19,295 bases of DNA. It comes from Defluviitaleaceae bacterium (GTDB lineage: Bacteria; Bacillota; Clostridia; Lachnospirales; WQUN01). The stretch is from positions 1 to 19,295 of the forward strand of contig WRDG01000010.1 in the NCBI GenBank assembly GCA_009783525.1, written 5' to 3'. The position numbers and the translations under genes were made by a program. Every line of letters starts with the position of its first letter. Position 1 is the stretch's first letter. Positions 1 through 7,193 of this stretch are shown one piece after another. The notes under the pieces are model-generated. The model made no database searches. It was not told the DNA's origin and was given only the letters and a program-made list of their open reading frames with translations.

Positions 1-247
1 CTATGCGGTATTCGAAATTTTTATGGACTGTGTATATTTCGGGCTGCACGTTGTTAAGGCTGAGCCTGCCCGTTCTCCTTTTGCGATCCACCGCTTCAGC
101 AAGCGCGTCTTCAAACTTAATGTCTTTGGATTTAAAACCGGGAACGTCTGCGTTGGCAATGTTGTTGGCCAAAACATCGTTGCGAAGAGCCGACGCCTGA
201 AGCGCCGCACCCAATACATCCGCCTGCACGAATAATTTATTAAACAC
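1..247 (-). CDS. flgB: Flagellar basal-body rod protein FlgB (3' end outside window)
   Basis: Only the first 82 codons are present; the gene continues past the left edge. The protein begins with a GTG codon at 247-245, which lies behind GGGAGG (264-259) with an 11-nt spacer. The translation shows the FlgB N-terminal pattern: a short amphipathic helix with LGAALQASALRNDVLANNIA, then NADVPGFKSKDI, the rod/hook-family signature normally written ANNIANxxTPGYK. FlgB is a proximal rod subunit that is exported through the flagellar type III apparatus and assembles on the MS ring. In Bacillota flgB is usually the first gene of the large fla/che operon, and that fits here because a good sigma-A-like promoter sits directly upstream and no flagellar gene precedes it on this strand. 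No ATG-initiated reading in this frame is possible, so GTG is the preferred start. Confidence 0.9.
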   Translation of the reverse strand, partial: MFNKLFVQADVLGAALQASALRNDVLANNIANADVPGFKSKDIKFEDALAEAVDRKRRTGRLSLNNVQPEIYTVHKNFEYRI

Positions 248-304
248 GTTCGTTTTTACCTCCCGCGGGCCGCAAAAACTGCTAAGTTAGCAAAAAACGT
301 AAAC

Positions 305-324
305 AATAATTGTTTTCAATTATT
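305..324. repeat. AT-rich perfect inverted repeat at the flgB transcription start
   Basis: AATAATTG (305-312), a TTTT loop, then CAATTATT (317-324) form a perfect 8-bp inverted repeat. It lies immediately downstream of the flgB -10 box, where the transcript should begin. It could be an operator or a weak 5' mRNA hairpin. It lacks the GC stem and U-tract of an intrinsic terminator. Confidence 0.5.
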
Positions 325-332
325 TCAAACGG

Positions 333-361
333 ATTATAAAGCAAATAAATTTTTGTGTCTA
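333..361 (-). promoter_or_regulatory. Sigma-A-like promoter for flgB
   Basis: Reading the minus strand, TAGACA (361-356) is followed by a 17-nt spacer and a perfect TATAAT (338-333). That matches 5/6 and 6/6 of the housekeeping consensus. The expected start is near 326, leaving a leader of about 80 nt before the flgB GTG. The -35 box overlaps the stop codon of the upstream sirtuin frame (361-359), so flgB has its own promoter rather than depending on nagA read-through. Confidence 0.75.
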
Positions 362-1099
362 TACAATTATTTTTTTCATGATTTCTCCGACGCTGCCTCT
401 CAGCAAAATATCTGCGGCGCCGTCCATTTGAGTGGGGCTGCGGTTGATAAGCGCCAACGATTTGCCTTTGAAGTATCTGACGAGCGCGGCTGCGGGGTAA
501 ACGGAAAGCGACGTGCCGGCTATTATGAGCGCGTCGGCTCTGCCGATACGGCGCACCGCTTCGCTTAAGCAGGCGTTGTCGAGCTGCTCGCCGTACATGA
601 CCACGTCCGGCCTCGCATATGCGCCGCAGGAACAGACCGGCGGGCGCGGCAAAAAACCAAGCGCGAAAGCGAGCCCGTATTTTGCGCCGCATTTTTCGCA
701 ATAATACCTCGCCGCGCTGCCGTGAAGCTCGATTACGTTTTTGCTTCCCGCGCGCTGGTGCAGTCCGTCGATGTTTTGCGTGACGACGGCGTCGATCCTG
801 CCCGCGTCTTCAAGTTCGGCGAGTTTTTTGTGCGCCGCGTTGGGCTCGGCGTTCAAATTAATTAAATTGGAAAAAAAATATCCGTAAAAAATTTCCGGGT
901 ATGACCGGAAAAAATCTATATGAAGTATTTCTTCGGGCTTAACCTATTTTTCGTTTCCGTCCGCTTTTTTTGAGTAAAGGCCGTCCGCGCTTCTAAAGTC
1001 CGGGATCCCGCTTTCGGTCGAGACACCCGCGCCGCCGAAGAACACGATACGTTCGCTCTCGTTTACAAGCCGCTGCAATTCGCCGCATCCGCTGTCCAT
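359..1099 (-). pseudogene. NAD-dependent protein deacylase (sirtuin, SIR2 family) with an in-frame TAG
   Basis: Read straight through, the frame from ATG 1099 to TAG 359 has 246 codons, the normal length of a bacterial CobB/SIR2 sirtuin. Codon 52 is TAG (946-944), so translation should stop after 51 residues. Both sides are in the same frame and conserved: GAGVSTESGIPDFR (about 23-36) for NAD binding, TQNIDGLHQ (about 107-115), catalytic His in ELHG (about 126), and zinc cysteines CEKC and CSC (about 134-158). The ATG follows GGAG with a 5-nt spacer, 24 nt after nagA. A second piece could start only at weak codons such as TTG 856, giving a fragment without the NAD-binding N terminus. TAG ends the binding-protein gene at 18280, so recoding is not indicated. 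A recent nonsense mutation or a consensus error is most likely. Confidence 0.8.
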
Positions 1100-1118
1100 A
1101 TACGCTCCGTTTTTTTTA

Positions 1119-1136
1119 CCGCGTTATAAAACGCGG
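1119..1136 (-). other. Hairpin spanning the nagA stop codon
   Basis: The minus strand reads CCGCGTT, TTAT, AACGCGG: a perfect 7-bp GC-rich stem with a 4-nt loop that contains the nagA TAA. It is followed by an A-run rather than a U-run, so it is not a classic terminator in this direction. It could protect or mark the 3' end of nagA mRNA, or lower expression of the downstream sirtuin. Confidence 0.4.
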
Positions 1137-2266
1137 AGTTTGACTTCGCCGCCTACCATTACGAATTTTACGTTAAAGTCTTTGTCCAGCGCTATTATGT
1201 CCGCGCACTTGCCTTCCTCAATCGAGCCGACGCCGTCGAAAATCCCGAGCGCCCTTGCCGGCGACTCGGTCGCCGACATAACCGCGTCGGCGAGGCTCGC
1301 CCCTACCGAGATGCACATATTTTTTACGCAGGCCGCAAGGGTCGTGGTGCTGCCCGCGAGCGCGCCGTCCTTGTTGCGGGCGACGCCGTCTTTAACGACC
1401 GCTGTTTCGCCGCCGAGGTCGTACGTGCCGTCCGGGAGGCCCGCGGCTCTCATGCTGTCCGTCACGAGCACGGTCTTGCGCGCCCCCTTGCTGCCGAGCA
1501 AAATTTTTATCATGGCGGGATGCACATGGACGAGGTCGCATATTATTTCGCAGTAAACGTCAGAAGAGTTTAATACGGCTCCGACGATCCCGGGCTCGCG
1601 GTGGTTTAGCGGCCGCATTGCGTTGTATGTATGCACCGCGACGGATGCGCCCGCGGCTATCGCTTCGTTTGCTTGAAAAAATTCCGCGGACGAATGGCCT
1701 ATCCGCACGACCGTGTTTTTTTGCCTTAGCGCGGCTATCACCCCGACCGCGTCCGGCAGCTCCGGCGAAAGCAGTATGCTGCGCACGCCGCCGCACAGCC
1801 CGAGCAGCGACTCGATTTCTTTTAATGAAATTCCGCGGATGTGTTCGAGCGGATGAGCTCCTCTGACCTGCGGGTTTATGTAAGGCCCTTCGATAAAGAC
1901 GCCGGCGACCTTCGCGCCCGGCGTCCCTTTTTTTTGCGCTTCGCCTGCGGCGCGGACGGCGTCTTTAATTTTTTTAAAGTCCGCAGTCATTGTGGCGGGG
2001 CAAAACGTGGTCACGCCCTCTTTTATTTTATGTTCCGATATGCCGTTTACCGCGCGGACCGTCGCGTCGATCGCGTCGTGGCCGCCGCCGCCGTGCGCGT
2101 GAATGTCGATGAAGCCGGGCATGACAATGTATTTGCGAAGGTCGATTTTTTTTATTGCGTCCGCCGGCCCGCCTACGCTTTTAATCAAGCCGCCGTCCAC
2201 CGCAATCGTTTTTTTTCGCATAGTCTTGCCGTTGGTAACCATCATGTCAGTAAGTATCGCCGTCAA
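1124..2266 (-). CDS. nagA: N-acetylglucosamine-6-phosphate deacetylase
   Basis: A 380-aa amidohydrolase that removes acetate from GlcNAc-6-phosphate in the cytoplasm, giving glucosamine-6-phosphate for glycolysis or cell-wall recycling. Visible motifs are the metal-site HAH in PGFIDIHAHG (56-58), EGPYINP with the metal-ligand Glu (about 126), GHSSA (His about 191), VHTYNAM (His about 212), DLVHVHP, and VTDSM with the catalytic Asp (about 270). The frame is open further upstream, but the start chosen is TTG 2266-2264. It sits 7 nt behind GGAG (2277-2274) and gives the family length; the extra upstream residues look like untranslated AT-rich leader. An ATG is available 7 codons later. No nagB or PTS gene is adjacent. 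The broken sirtuin follows after about 24 nt. Confidence 0.92.
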   Translation of the reverse strand: MTAILTDMMVTNGKTMRKKTIAVDGGLIKSVGGPADAIKKIDLRKYIVMPGFIDIHAHGGGGHDAIDATVRAVNGISEHKIKEGVTTFCPATMTADFKKIKDAVRAAGEAQKKGTPGAKVAGVFIEGPYINPQVRGAHPLEHIRGISLKEIESLLGLCGGVRSILLSPELPDAVGVIAALRQKNTVVRIGHSSAEFFQANEAIAAGASVAVHTYNAMRPLNHREPGIVGAVLNSSDVYCEIICDLVHVHPAMIKILLGSKGARKTVLVTDSMRAAGLPDGTYDLGGETAVVKDGVARNKDGALAGSTTTLAACVKNMCISVGASLADAVMSATESPARALGIFDGVGSIEEGKCADIIALDKDFNVKFVMVGGEVKLRVL

Positions 2267-2293
2267 TGTTTTGCTCCGTACAAATTTTTTTTG

Positions 2294-2321
2294 TAAATCT
2301 ATCACAAAAATAATCCGAAAT
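2294..2321 (+). promoter_or_regulatory. Sigma-28 (SigD/FliA)-like promoter for the flagellar operon
   Basis: TAAA (2294-2297), a 16-nt spacer and TCCGAAAT (2314-2321) match the flagellar sigma consensus TAAA-N14-16-GCCGATAT in 4/4 and 6/8 positions. No convincing -35/-10 pair for the housekeeping sigma is placed correctly. The predicted start is near 2328, about 40 nt before the ATG at 2366. This suits a late flagellar operon containing flagellin. Confidence 0.6.
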
Positions 2322-2341
2322 ACAAATTGTAAAGATTTGTA
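2321..2341. repeat. Inverted repeat and TTGTAAA direct repeats at the operon start
   Basis: TACAAAT (2321-2327), a 7-nt gap, and ATTTGTA (2335-2341) form a perfect inverted repeat over the predicted start site. The heptamer TTGTAAA occurs three times, at 2291, 2327 and 2337. The last two are 10 bp apart, one helical turn. This could be an operator between the divergent nagA and flagellar transcripts. Confidence 0.45.
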
Positions 2342-2365
2342 AATTTTTTTTATTCGGGAGACATT

Positions 2366-5047
2366 ATGAGACAGCCGGCAGAAATTTCGCAGACGGGAAA
2401 CGCGGCCGCCGCCGTTTTTAACAGAGGCGGGCGCACCGCGCCGGCGTGGACGGACGGCGACATAATAACCGCCGCGTATACGCACATAAACGGCGGGACC
2501 GCCGTGTTTAAAACTTCGGACAACGCCCGCTTCGAAACGCCGGTTTCGTCCGTCAACGGACAGCTTGGCGACACGCTGAAGTTTAAAGTTATAAAAAAGG
2601 ACGGAAAAAAAGTTACGCTCGCGCAGCTCGGCGATGCAAAAAATCCGACGGAGAGATCCGGCAAAAAAAACGGCATCGACCCCGAAGACATTAAGACGCT
2701 TATCGGAAGTTTAAAAAGCAGCACCGAGCAAATGAAGGCCGACGAAGAGGAACGGTCGCAAGAAAATGAAGAAGACCGAAAAAAAGCCGCGCAGGCAGTA
2801 GCCCGCGTCAAGCGGGCGCAGTCCGGCCTGCGGCGCAGCGCGAGCCGCGAGGCGATCAAGGCCGTTGCCGCAAGCGGCCTGTCGATGGACAAATTAAGTT
2901 TTTTTGCGTTAAACCGCATTGTAAACATCGCATGCAATGCTAATATTGCATTCGATGTTAACGAAGCCCACAACGCGGGCGAAGCCCACAACGCGGGCGG
3001 AGCCCACAACGCTGATGCGAATTTTTATGATGAAAATATACTCACGGCAACAAAAAACGGATCCGAAAGAAGCGGCGCCTTAAACGAGCTGCCGGTTTTT
3101 TCGGATTTTATTTTTGACGAAAATGCCGAGCCGGTAAACGCGGCAACAAAGCAAAAAAAATTAGCGGCGGGCAAAATTAACGAAGACGAATGGCAAAAGC
3201 TCCTGCCGTCCGTAAAAGAACAATTGATGCGCGAGGGCATGGAGGCGGACGAAAAAAATATTTCGGTTTCGAGGGAATTGATTTTTCGCGGGCTTCCGCT
3301 CACGCGAAGCAACGCGGAAAAATTTACGATGGCTCAGGGTGAAACCGCCCCGGCACAGGGGATGAGCCGCAACGAGGTGCTTGCGCTCCTGTTCGCTTTG
3401 CGGGCCGCGGGCGCGGAAGACAGCGCGGAAAACGTCGCGCACATGCGGAAAATAAGCGATGTGCTTCCCAAATTAACGCCGCTTACGGCAAACATACACG
3501 CGGATGTTTTAAGCAGAAGGATCGGCTTTACCGCAGAGGCAGTGCACACGGCTTTGCAGGCGGCGCGCGCCGCAGAAGCCTACGGCAGGTTTGAAACCGT
3601 GCCCGACCCGCGCTTCGGCGATTCGTTCGAGCGCGTGCGCGGACAGTTCACGCCGCTCCTGCAGTCAATGGGGATCGCGCCCGCCGCGGACAACCTCCGC
3701 GCTTCGTTCATACTCGCAAAAAATAATATGGAAATAAACGCGGAGCAAATAGACGCGGTTAGAACGGTAGACATCAAAATAAAAACGATCGCCGAAAATC
3801 TGCATCCGCTGCTTGCCGCGCATATGGTCAGGGACGGTTTGAGGCCCCTTGAGATGCACATCGACGACGTGCTCGCCTACATGGCTTATTTTAAAAAAGC
3901 GTACGGAACAGACGGAGGCGGCCGCATCGCACAGCATGTGATGCAGATCGACAAAGAAATTAATTTGGACGCGGATACGCGCCGCGCAATGATCGCCTTC
4001 TACAGGCTGCTGCACACCGTGCAAAAAAACGACGCGGCGGCGGTTGGGCGGGCATTGGACCGCGGAGCGCCCCTCACGCTCGGAAATCTGCTCGAGGCAT
4101 CGCGCGCGGCTTCGGCAGACTATTACGTAGACGACGCGCAAAGAACGGTAATCAGGCAGGAAAATGAAAACTCCATACGCGCGATTTTAGAAAATCCCCT
4201 GTATAACCAAAACACATATCATTCGCTGCTTGCAGAATCTTTCGCGGAAAAGGCAAGCCCGGCTTTTTTACGTAAAATTTTTAACGGCGGCGAAAGCGTT
4301 TACGACAAGCCGCTCGACGATTTGCTGCGGGATTCGGTTGAAACGGAAACCGAAAGGGCTTCCGCAGACGACGTTTACGCTGCGGTCAAGCTGTTCGCTT
4401 CGGCTCCGCCCGAAATAATGCAATTCTTGGCGGGGCGCGTTCCGCTCACGTACGGAGCGGTAAGGGCGTTTACGCGGGCGGCGGGCAAAAACGCGCCCCT
4501 CACGTCGCTGCTTAACGAAACGGATAATGAAACCTCTTCGGAGCTTTCGGCACTGGCGTACGGCGCGGATCTGCGCCCGCTTGCCGAAGGGCAGCCGCTT
4601 TCGGATGTTTACAAAAAGATGTGCGCCGCACTGGACGACGCGGCCGGGCTGAGGCTCGACCCCGAAACAGCCGAGCCCGTCGCCTGCGCGAGAGACGCCG
4701 CCGAATTGCAAAACAAGCTCAACGGCGAAAGCGACATGGTTGTCCCGCTAAATATCAACGGCAAAATCTGCGGCCTGCGGCTTTACGTGCTTAACAAAAA
4801 CGCTCCTGCCGAAGACGGCGCGCATGTTTTCCTGTCGCTCGAAACACAGTCGATGGGGCAGGTAAACGGAAGCTTTACCATAAACGGAGCAAAAATATCG
4901 CTCACACTGCAGGCGCGGACTCCGGACGCGCTCGCGCTTATGGAAAGCGAACGCGAAACCCTTCTTGCGTTTATAAACGAGGCGGGGCTTGAAACGGAAA
5001 GCCTGCGCTTTGAGCTCTCGGAGCGGCAAAGGCGGTACTACGCATGA
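2366..5047 (+). CDS. Large flagellar hook-length-control (FliK)-like protein, 893 aa
   Basis: Acidic, Ala-rich protein at the head of the flagellin operon. The ATG follows GGGAG by 5 nt. The N terminus (about 30-90) is a small beta-rich segment (GDIITAAYTHINGGTAVFKT ... GDTLKFKVIKK) of the kind found at the start of FliK-like and DUF6240-like motility proteins. A charged helical linker (about 115-165) follows, with a long alpha-helical middle. The C terminus (about 791-893) fits the FliK C-terminal Flg_hook pattern: PLNINGKICGLRLYV, LSLETQSMGQV, an ISLTLQART strand, and a final LLAFINEAGLETESL helix. FliK-type proteins are secreted rulers that switch export from hook to filament subunits. This one is much larger than typical FliK (about 400-500 aa), so it may be a derived homologue. 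It carries an 18-bp tandem repeat near residue 200 and overlaps the next ORF by ATGA. Confidence 0.65.
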   Translation: MRQPAEISQTGNAAAAVFNRGGRTAPAWTDGDIITAAYTHINGGTAVFKTSDNARFETPVSSVNGQLGDTLKFKVIKKDGKKVTLAQLGDAKNPTERSGKKNGIDPEDIKTLIGSLKSSTEQMKADEEERSQENEEDRKKAAQAVARVKRAQSGLRRSASREAIKAVAASGLSMDKLSFFALNRIVNIACNANIAFDVNEAHNAGEAHNAGGAHNADANFYDENILTATKNGSERSGALNELPVFSDFIFDENAEPVNAATKQKKLAAGKINEDEWQKLLPSVKEQLMREGMEADEKNISVSRELIFRGLPLTRSNAEKFTMAQGETAPAQGMSRNEVLALLFALRAAGAEDSAENVAHMRKISDVLPKLTPLTANIHADVLSRRIGFTAEAVHTALQAARAAEAYGRFETVPDPRFGDSFERVRGQFTPLLQSMGIAPAADNLRASFILAKNNMEINAEQIDAVRTVDIKIKTIAENLHPLLAAHMVRDGLRPLEMHIDDVLAYMAYFKKAYGTDGGGRIAQHVMQIDKEINLDADTRRAMIAFYRLLHTVQKNDAAAVGRALDRGAPLTLGNLLEASRAASADYYVDDAQRTVIRQENENSIRAILENPLYNQNTYHSLLAESFAEKASPAFLRKIFNGGESVYDKPLDDLLRDSVETETERASADDVYAAVKLFASAPPEIMQFLAGRVPLTYGAVRAFTRAAGKNAPLTSLLNETDNETSSELSALAYGADLRPLAEGQPLSDVYKKMCAALDDAAGLRLDPETAEPVACARDAAELQNKLNGESDMVVPLNINGKICGLRLYVLNKNAPAEDGAHVFLSLETQSMGQVNGSFTINGAKISLTLQARTPDALALMESERETLLAFINEAGLETESLRFELSERQRRYYA
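2963..3016 (+). repeat. 18-bp in-frame tandem repeat (EAHNAG) in the FliK-like gene
   Basis: The 18-bp unit GAAGCCCACAACGCGGGC is at 2963-2980 and is repeated exactly at 2981-2998. A diverged third copy, beginning GGAGCCCACAACGC, covers 2999-3016. It encodes EAHNAG-EAHNAG-GAHNAD. The unit is a multiple of three, so copy number can change without breaking the frame. Confidence 0.9.
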
Positions 5048-5196
5048 ACGCGGACGAAAAAAAGGCGGATAAAAACACCAAAAATTTTTATTCGGCCGTT
5101 TCCGCCGTCGCGAAATATATCGAGCATATGGAAAAAAAACACGGCAAAAACAATGAAGAAGAAAACGAATTAAAAAATATCCGAAAGGAAGATTGA
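5044..5196 (+). CDS. Small charged protein, 50 aa, in the flagellar operon
   Basis: An ATG at 5044 overlaps the TGA of the FliK-like gene as ATGA, and the frame ends at TGA 5194-5196, three bases before the flagellin ATG. The 50 residues are rich in Lys, Glu and Asn (MNADEKKADKNTKNFYSAVS..., ending KNIRKED), with one central hydrophobic helix, SAVSAVAKYIEHM. There is no signal peptide, membrane segment or known motif; the NPTH site of FlhB is absent. Tight coupling on both sides and gene-like codon use argue for a real gene. It could be a small export chaperone or regulator for the flagellar proteins either side, but nothing in the sequence shows that. Confidence 0.65.
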   Translation: MNADEKKADKNTKNFYSAVSAVAKYIEHMEKKHGKNNEEENELKNIRKED

Positions 5197-5199
5197 CAC

Positions 5200-6684
5200 A
5201 TGGTTATAGCCCACAATCTGCCCGCAATGATAGTGCACCTCAACATGAAAAAAAACGACCGCCTCATGTCCGCTTCAATGCAGAGGCTCGGCAGCGGCTA
5301 CCGCATCAACAGCGCGAAGGACGACCCCGCCGGCACGGCGATTTCAAACAAATTGACGTTTCAGGTTTCGGGGCTCAACCGCGCGTCAGAAAACGCGACC
5401 CACGGAGTCTCCATGATCCAAACCGCGGACGGCGCGCTTAACGAAATACACAACATGCTGCAGCGCATGCGCGAGCTCGCGGTGCAAGCGGCAAACGACA
5501 CAAACACCGTGGACGACCGCAAAAAAATGCAGACGGAGATAGAGCAGCTCACGGACGAAATTACGGCGATAACAAATAAGACGGAGTTCAATAAGCTGAA
5601 AGTTTTAAACGGCGAGGCGGGCCGCGTAAACGAGAGCCGGTATTTGGGCGTCGAAGATAAAAAACTCGTGTCGCCGCTTTATATTTCGGACACGGTGCCT
5701 TCGGGCACGCTTCGCTACGATATCGTGAGCCCCGCGCTCTCTGCGGGTTTGACCGCCGATGTGCCCGCATGGGCGGCGGGCGCGCCTAACGACGCACGTT
5801 TGACGATCAACGGACTGACAATTGATGTTTTTCAAGGAGATTCGTTTGATGATTTTATGAAAAGGCTGATGAACGTATCAAGCGACCTTAACATCGATGT
5901 GGGATACACTGCGGGCGCTGCGGATTTTACCCTCGCCACGACAATGGCGGGAAGCAAGCACAAGATAGACATAACGGGAAGCGACTGGCTGCTGGCGGAC
6001 CTCGGGCTGACCGAAGGCGTGACGAAGGGCGCGGACGCGGTAATAGACATAGACGGGCTTTACGACATGAGTTCCGGGACGCCGGTACGCATTACGACGT
6101 TCGATTCCAACCGCTTTTATCAAGCGGACGGCAACCTGATAAACATCTACGCGGCAAACGGGCAGATGATCAAGCTGTTCCTGCAGGGCGACAACGTCAA
6201 CGCGCTTGTAAGCGCGCCGCCGCCCGCGCTGCCGCTTGATATGGAACTGCGCATCGAGGCGTACGGCCCGATCATGCTGCAGATAGGCCCAAACTACAAC
6301 CAGGCGATGTCCGTGCAGATACCGGCGGTCAACGCCGAAGTGCTCGGCCTCGTTGAATACAGGGACGGCAAGATGAGCCGCCTGCTTTCATATTTGACGG
6401 TAGAGGGCGCGTGGGACGCAATAGACAAATGCGAAGACGCGATACAGTTCGTTTCGTTCGTGCGCTCCAAGCTCGGCGCGTACCAAAACAGGCTCGAACA
6501 AACAATAAGGAGCCTCGAAGTGGCGTCCGAAAACACCGAGATAGCCCGAAGCAGGATCCGCGACACGGACATGGCATTCGAAATGACCGCTTATTCAAAA
6601 CGCAACGTCATGTTCCAGGCGGGACTTGCGATACTCGGGCAGGCCAACCAGAGGCCGCAGCAGCTGCTTTCAATCATGCAATGA
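5200..6684 (+). CDS. hag: Flagellin, filament subunit
   Basis: A 494-aa flagellin with intact conserved ends. The N-terminal D0/D1 region (about 1-140) contains LNMKKNDRLMSASMQRLGSG, INSAKDDPAGTAISN, and MRELAVQAANDTNT, the helices that mediate export and polymerisation. The C-terminal D1/D0 region (about 410-494) contains LEVASENTEIARSRIRDTDM and ends QANQRPQQLLSIMQ. Between them lie about 250 surface-exposed, variable residues (D2/D3-like). The start is an ATG behind AAAGGAAG with an 8-nt spacer. It directly follows the 50-aa gene and overlaps fliS by ATGA, so flagellin and its chaperone are made together. The symbol fliC is also used. Confidence 0.95.
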   Translation: MVIAHNLPAMIVHLNMKKNDRLMSASMQRLGSGYRINSAKDDPAGTAISNKLTFQVSGLNRASENATHGVSMIQTADGALNEIHNMLQRMRELAVQAANDTNTVDDRKKMQTEIEQLTDEITAITNKTEFNKLKVLNGEAGRVNESRYLGVEDKKLVSPLYISDTVPSGTLRYDIVSPALSAGLTADVPAWAAGAPNDARLTINGLTIDVFQGDSFDDFMKRLMNVSSDLNIDVGYTAGAADFTLATTMAGSKHKIDITGSDWLLADLGLTEGVTKGADAVIDIDGLYDMSSGTPVRITTFDSNRFYQADGNLINIYAANGQMIKLFLQGDNVNALVSAPPPALPLDMELRIEAYGPIMLQIGPNYNQAMSVQIPAVNAEVLGLVEYRDGKMSRLLSYLTVEGAWDAIDKCEDAIQFVSFVRSKLGAYQNRLEQTIRSLEVASENTEIARSRIRDTDMAFEMTAYSKRNVMFQAGLAILGQANQRPQQLLSIMQ

Positions 6685-7145
6685 ACATAGACGACTACAA
6701 GCTGCGCATCGCGCAGGCGACGCCGCTGCAGCTGGTCATAATAAATTACGAAATGGCAATCGGTTATATCGACGAAGCGCTAAAAAACGAAGACGGTTTT
6801 GAGCGCGGCATCAGCAAGGCAAGGGAGTCGCTGTTTTTATTAACTTCTTCGCTCGATTTGAAAATATCCGTCGCACAGGATCTGTACACCGTATACGAGT
6901 ACATCGGCAGGCTGCTCACGTCTGCGCTGTTCGGCAAGGGCGCGCGAAGAGCCAAAGCCGCGGCGGATTCCAAATCGATGCTCGAGGAGCTTCTTGAAGG
7001 CTGGCTTACGGTAAACGAATCAGAAGCCGGCGCGACCTCCGCGGAAGCAAACGCGCCGCAGGTTTTCGCCGGGCTCACATATACCCGCGGCGGAGAATTG
7101 TCGGAATATGTCAATCAAAATGAAAACAGGGGATACAAAGCTTAA
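6681..7145 (+). CDS. fliS: Flagellin chaperone FliS
   Basis: A 154-aa protein starting at an ATG that overlaps the flagellin stop (ATGA). The N terminus DDYKLRIAQATPLQLVIINY matches the FliS pattern YxxxxVxTASPxxLVxMLY, followed by four amphipathic helices (IGYIDEALKNEDGFERGISK, SLFLLTSSLDLKISV, LYTVYEYIGRLLTSALF, LEELLEGWLTVNES). FliS binds the C terminus of unassembled flagellin and holds it for export. The last 35 residues are longer and more polar than in typical FliS (about 125-135 aa). The usual neighbour fliD is absent. The stop is TAA at 7143-7145. Confidence 0.85.
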   Translation: MNIDDYKLRIAQATPLQLVIINYEMAIGYIDEALKNEDGFERGISKARESLFLLTSSLDLKISVAQDLYTVYEYIGRLLTSALFGKGARRAKAAADSKSMLEELLEGWLTVNESEAGATSAEANAPQVFAGLTYTRGGELSEYVNQNENRGYKA

Positions 7146-7164
7146 AATATTAAGGAAGACGCGG

Positions 7165-7188
7165 ATGTTTGCAAACCGCGGACGGTAA
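7165..7188 (+). CDS. Candidate 7-aa upstream ORF (MFANRGR) before trpS
   Basis: TAAGGAAG (7151-7158), a near-perfect ribosome-binding site, lies 6 nt before an ATG at 7165. Its frame, ATG TTT GCA AAC CGC GGA CGG TAA, ends 5 nt before the trpS ATG. trpS itself has only GGACGG and an A-run in front of it. The arrangement suggests that trpS may be translated by re-initiation. The sequence CGC GGA CGG TAA followed by an A-run and ATG recurs before thrC. Expression is unproven; the same bases could simply be a shared initiation element. Confidence 0.35.
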   Translation: MFANRGR

Positions 7189-7193
7189 AAAAA

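Noticed and set aside
1..219. Arg-rich 72-aa ORF at the left edge
   Set aside because: It is a different frame over flgB; the GTG frame gives a clear FlgB sequence.
944..946. TAG recoding as a sense codon
   Set aside because: TAG terminates the binding-protein gene at 18280 directly followed by a ribosome-binding site for the next gene, and the sirtuin frame itself also ends with TAG.
1100..1136. Terminator after nagA
   Set aside because: The hairpin is followed by an A-run, not a U-run, on the transcribed strand.
2267..2485. N-terminal extension of nagA to 453 aa
   Set aside because: The extra residues come from an AT-rich intergenic region and overlap the divergent gene. TTG 2266 has a GGAG at the right distance and gives the family length.
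3665..4141. 158-aa minus-strand ORF inside the FliK-like gene
   Set aside because: It is antisense to a longer conserved-looking frame, has low-complexity Arg/Val-rich sequence and no ribosome-binding site.
7146..7193. T-box or other riboswitch before trpS
   Set aside because: The gap is only 48 nt and has no T-box sequence; it is better explained by the mini-ORF.
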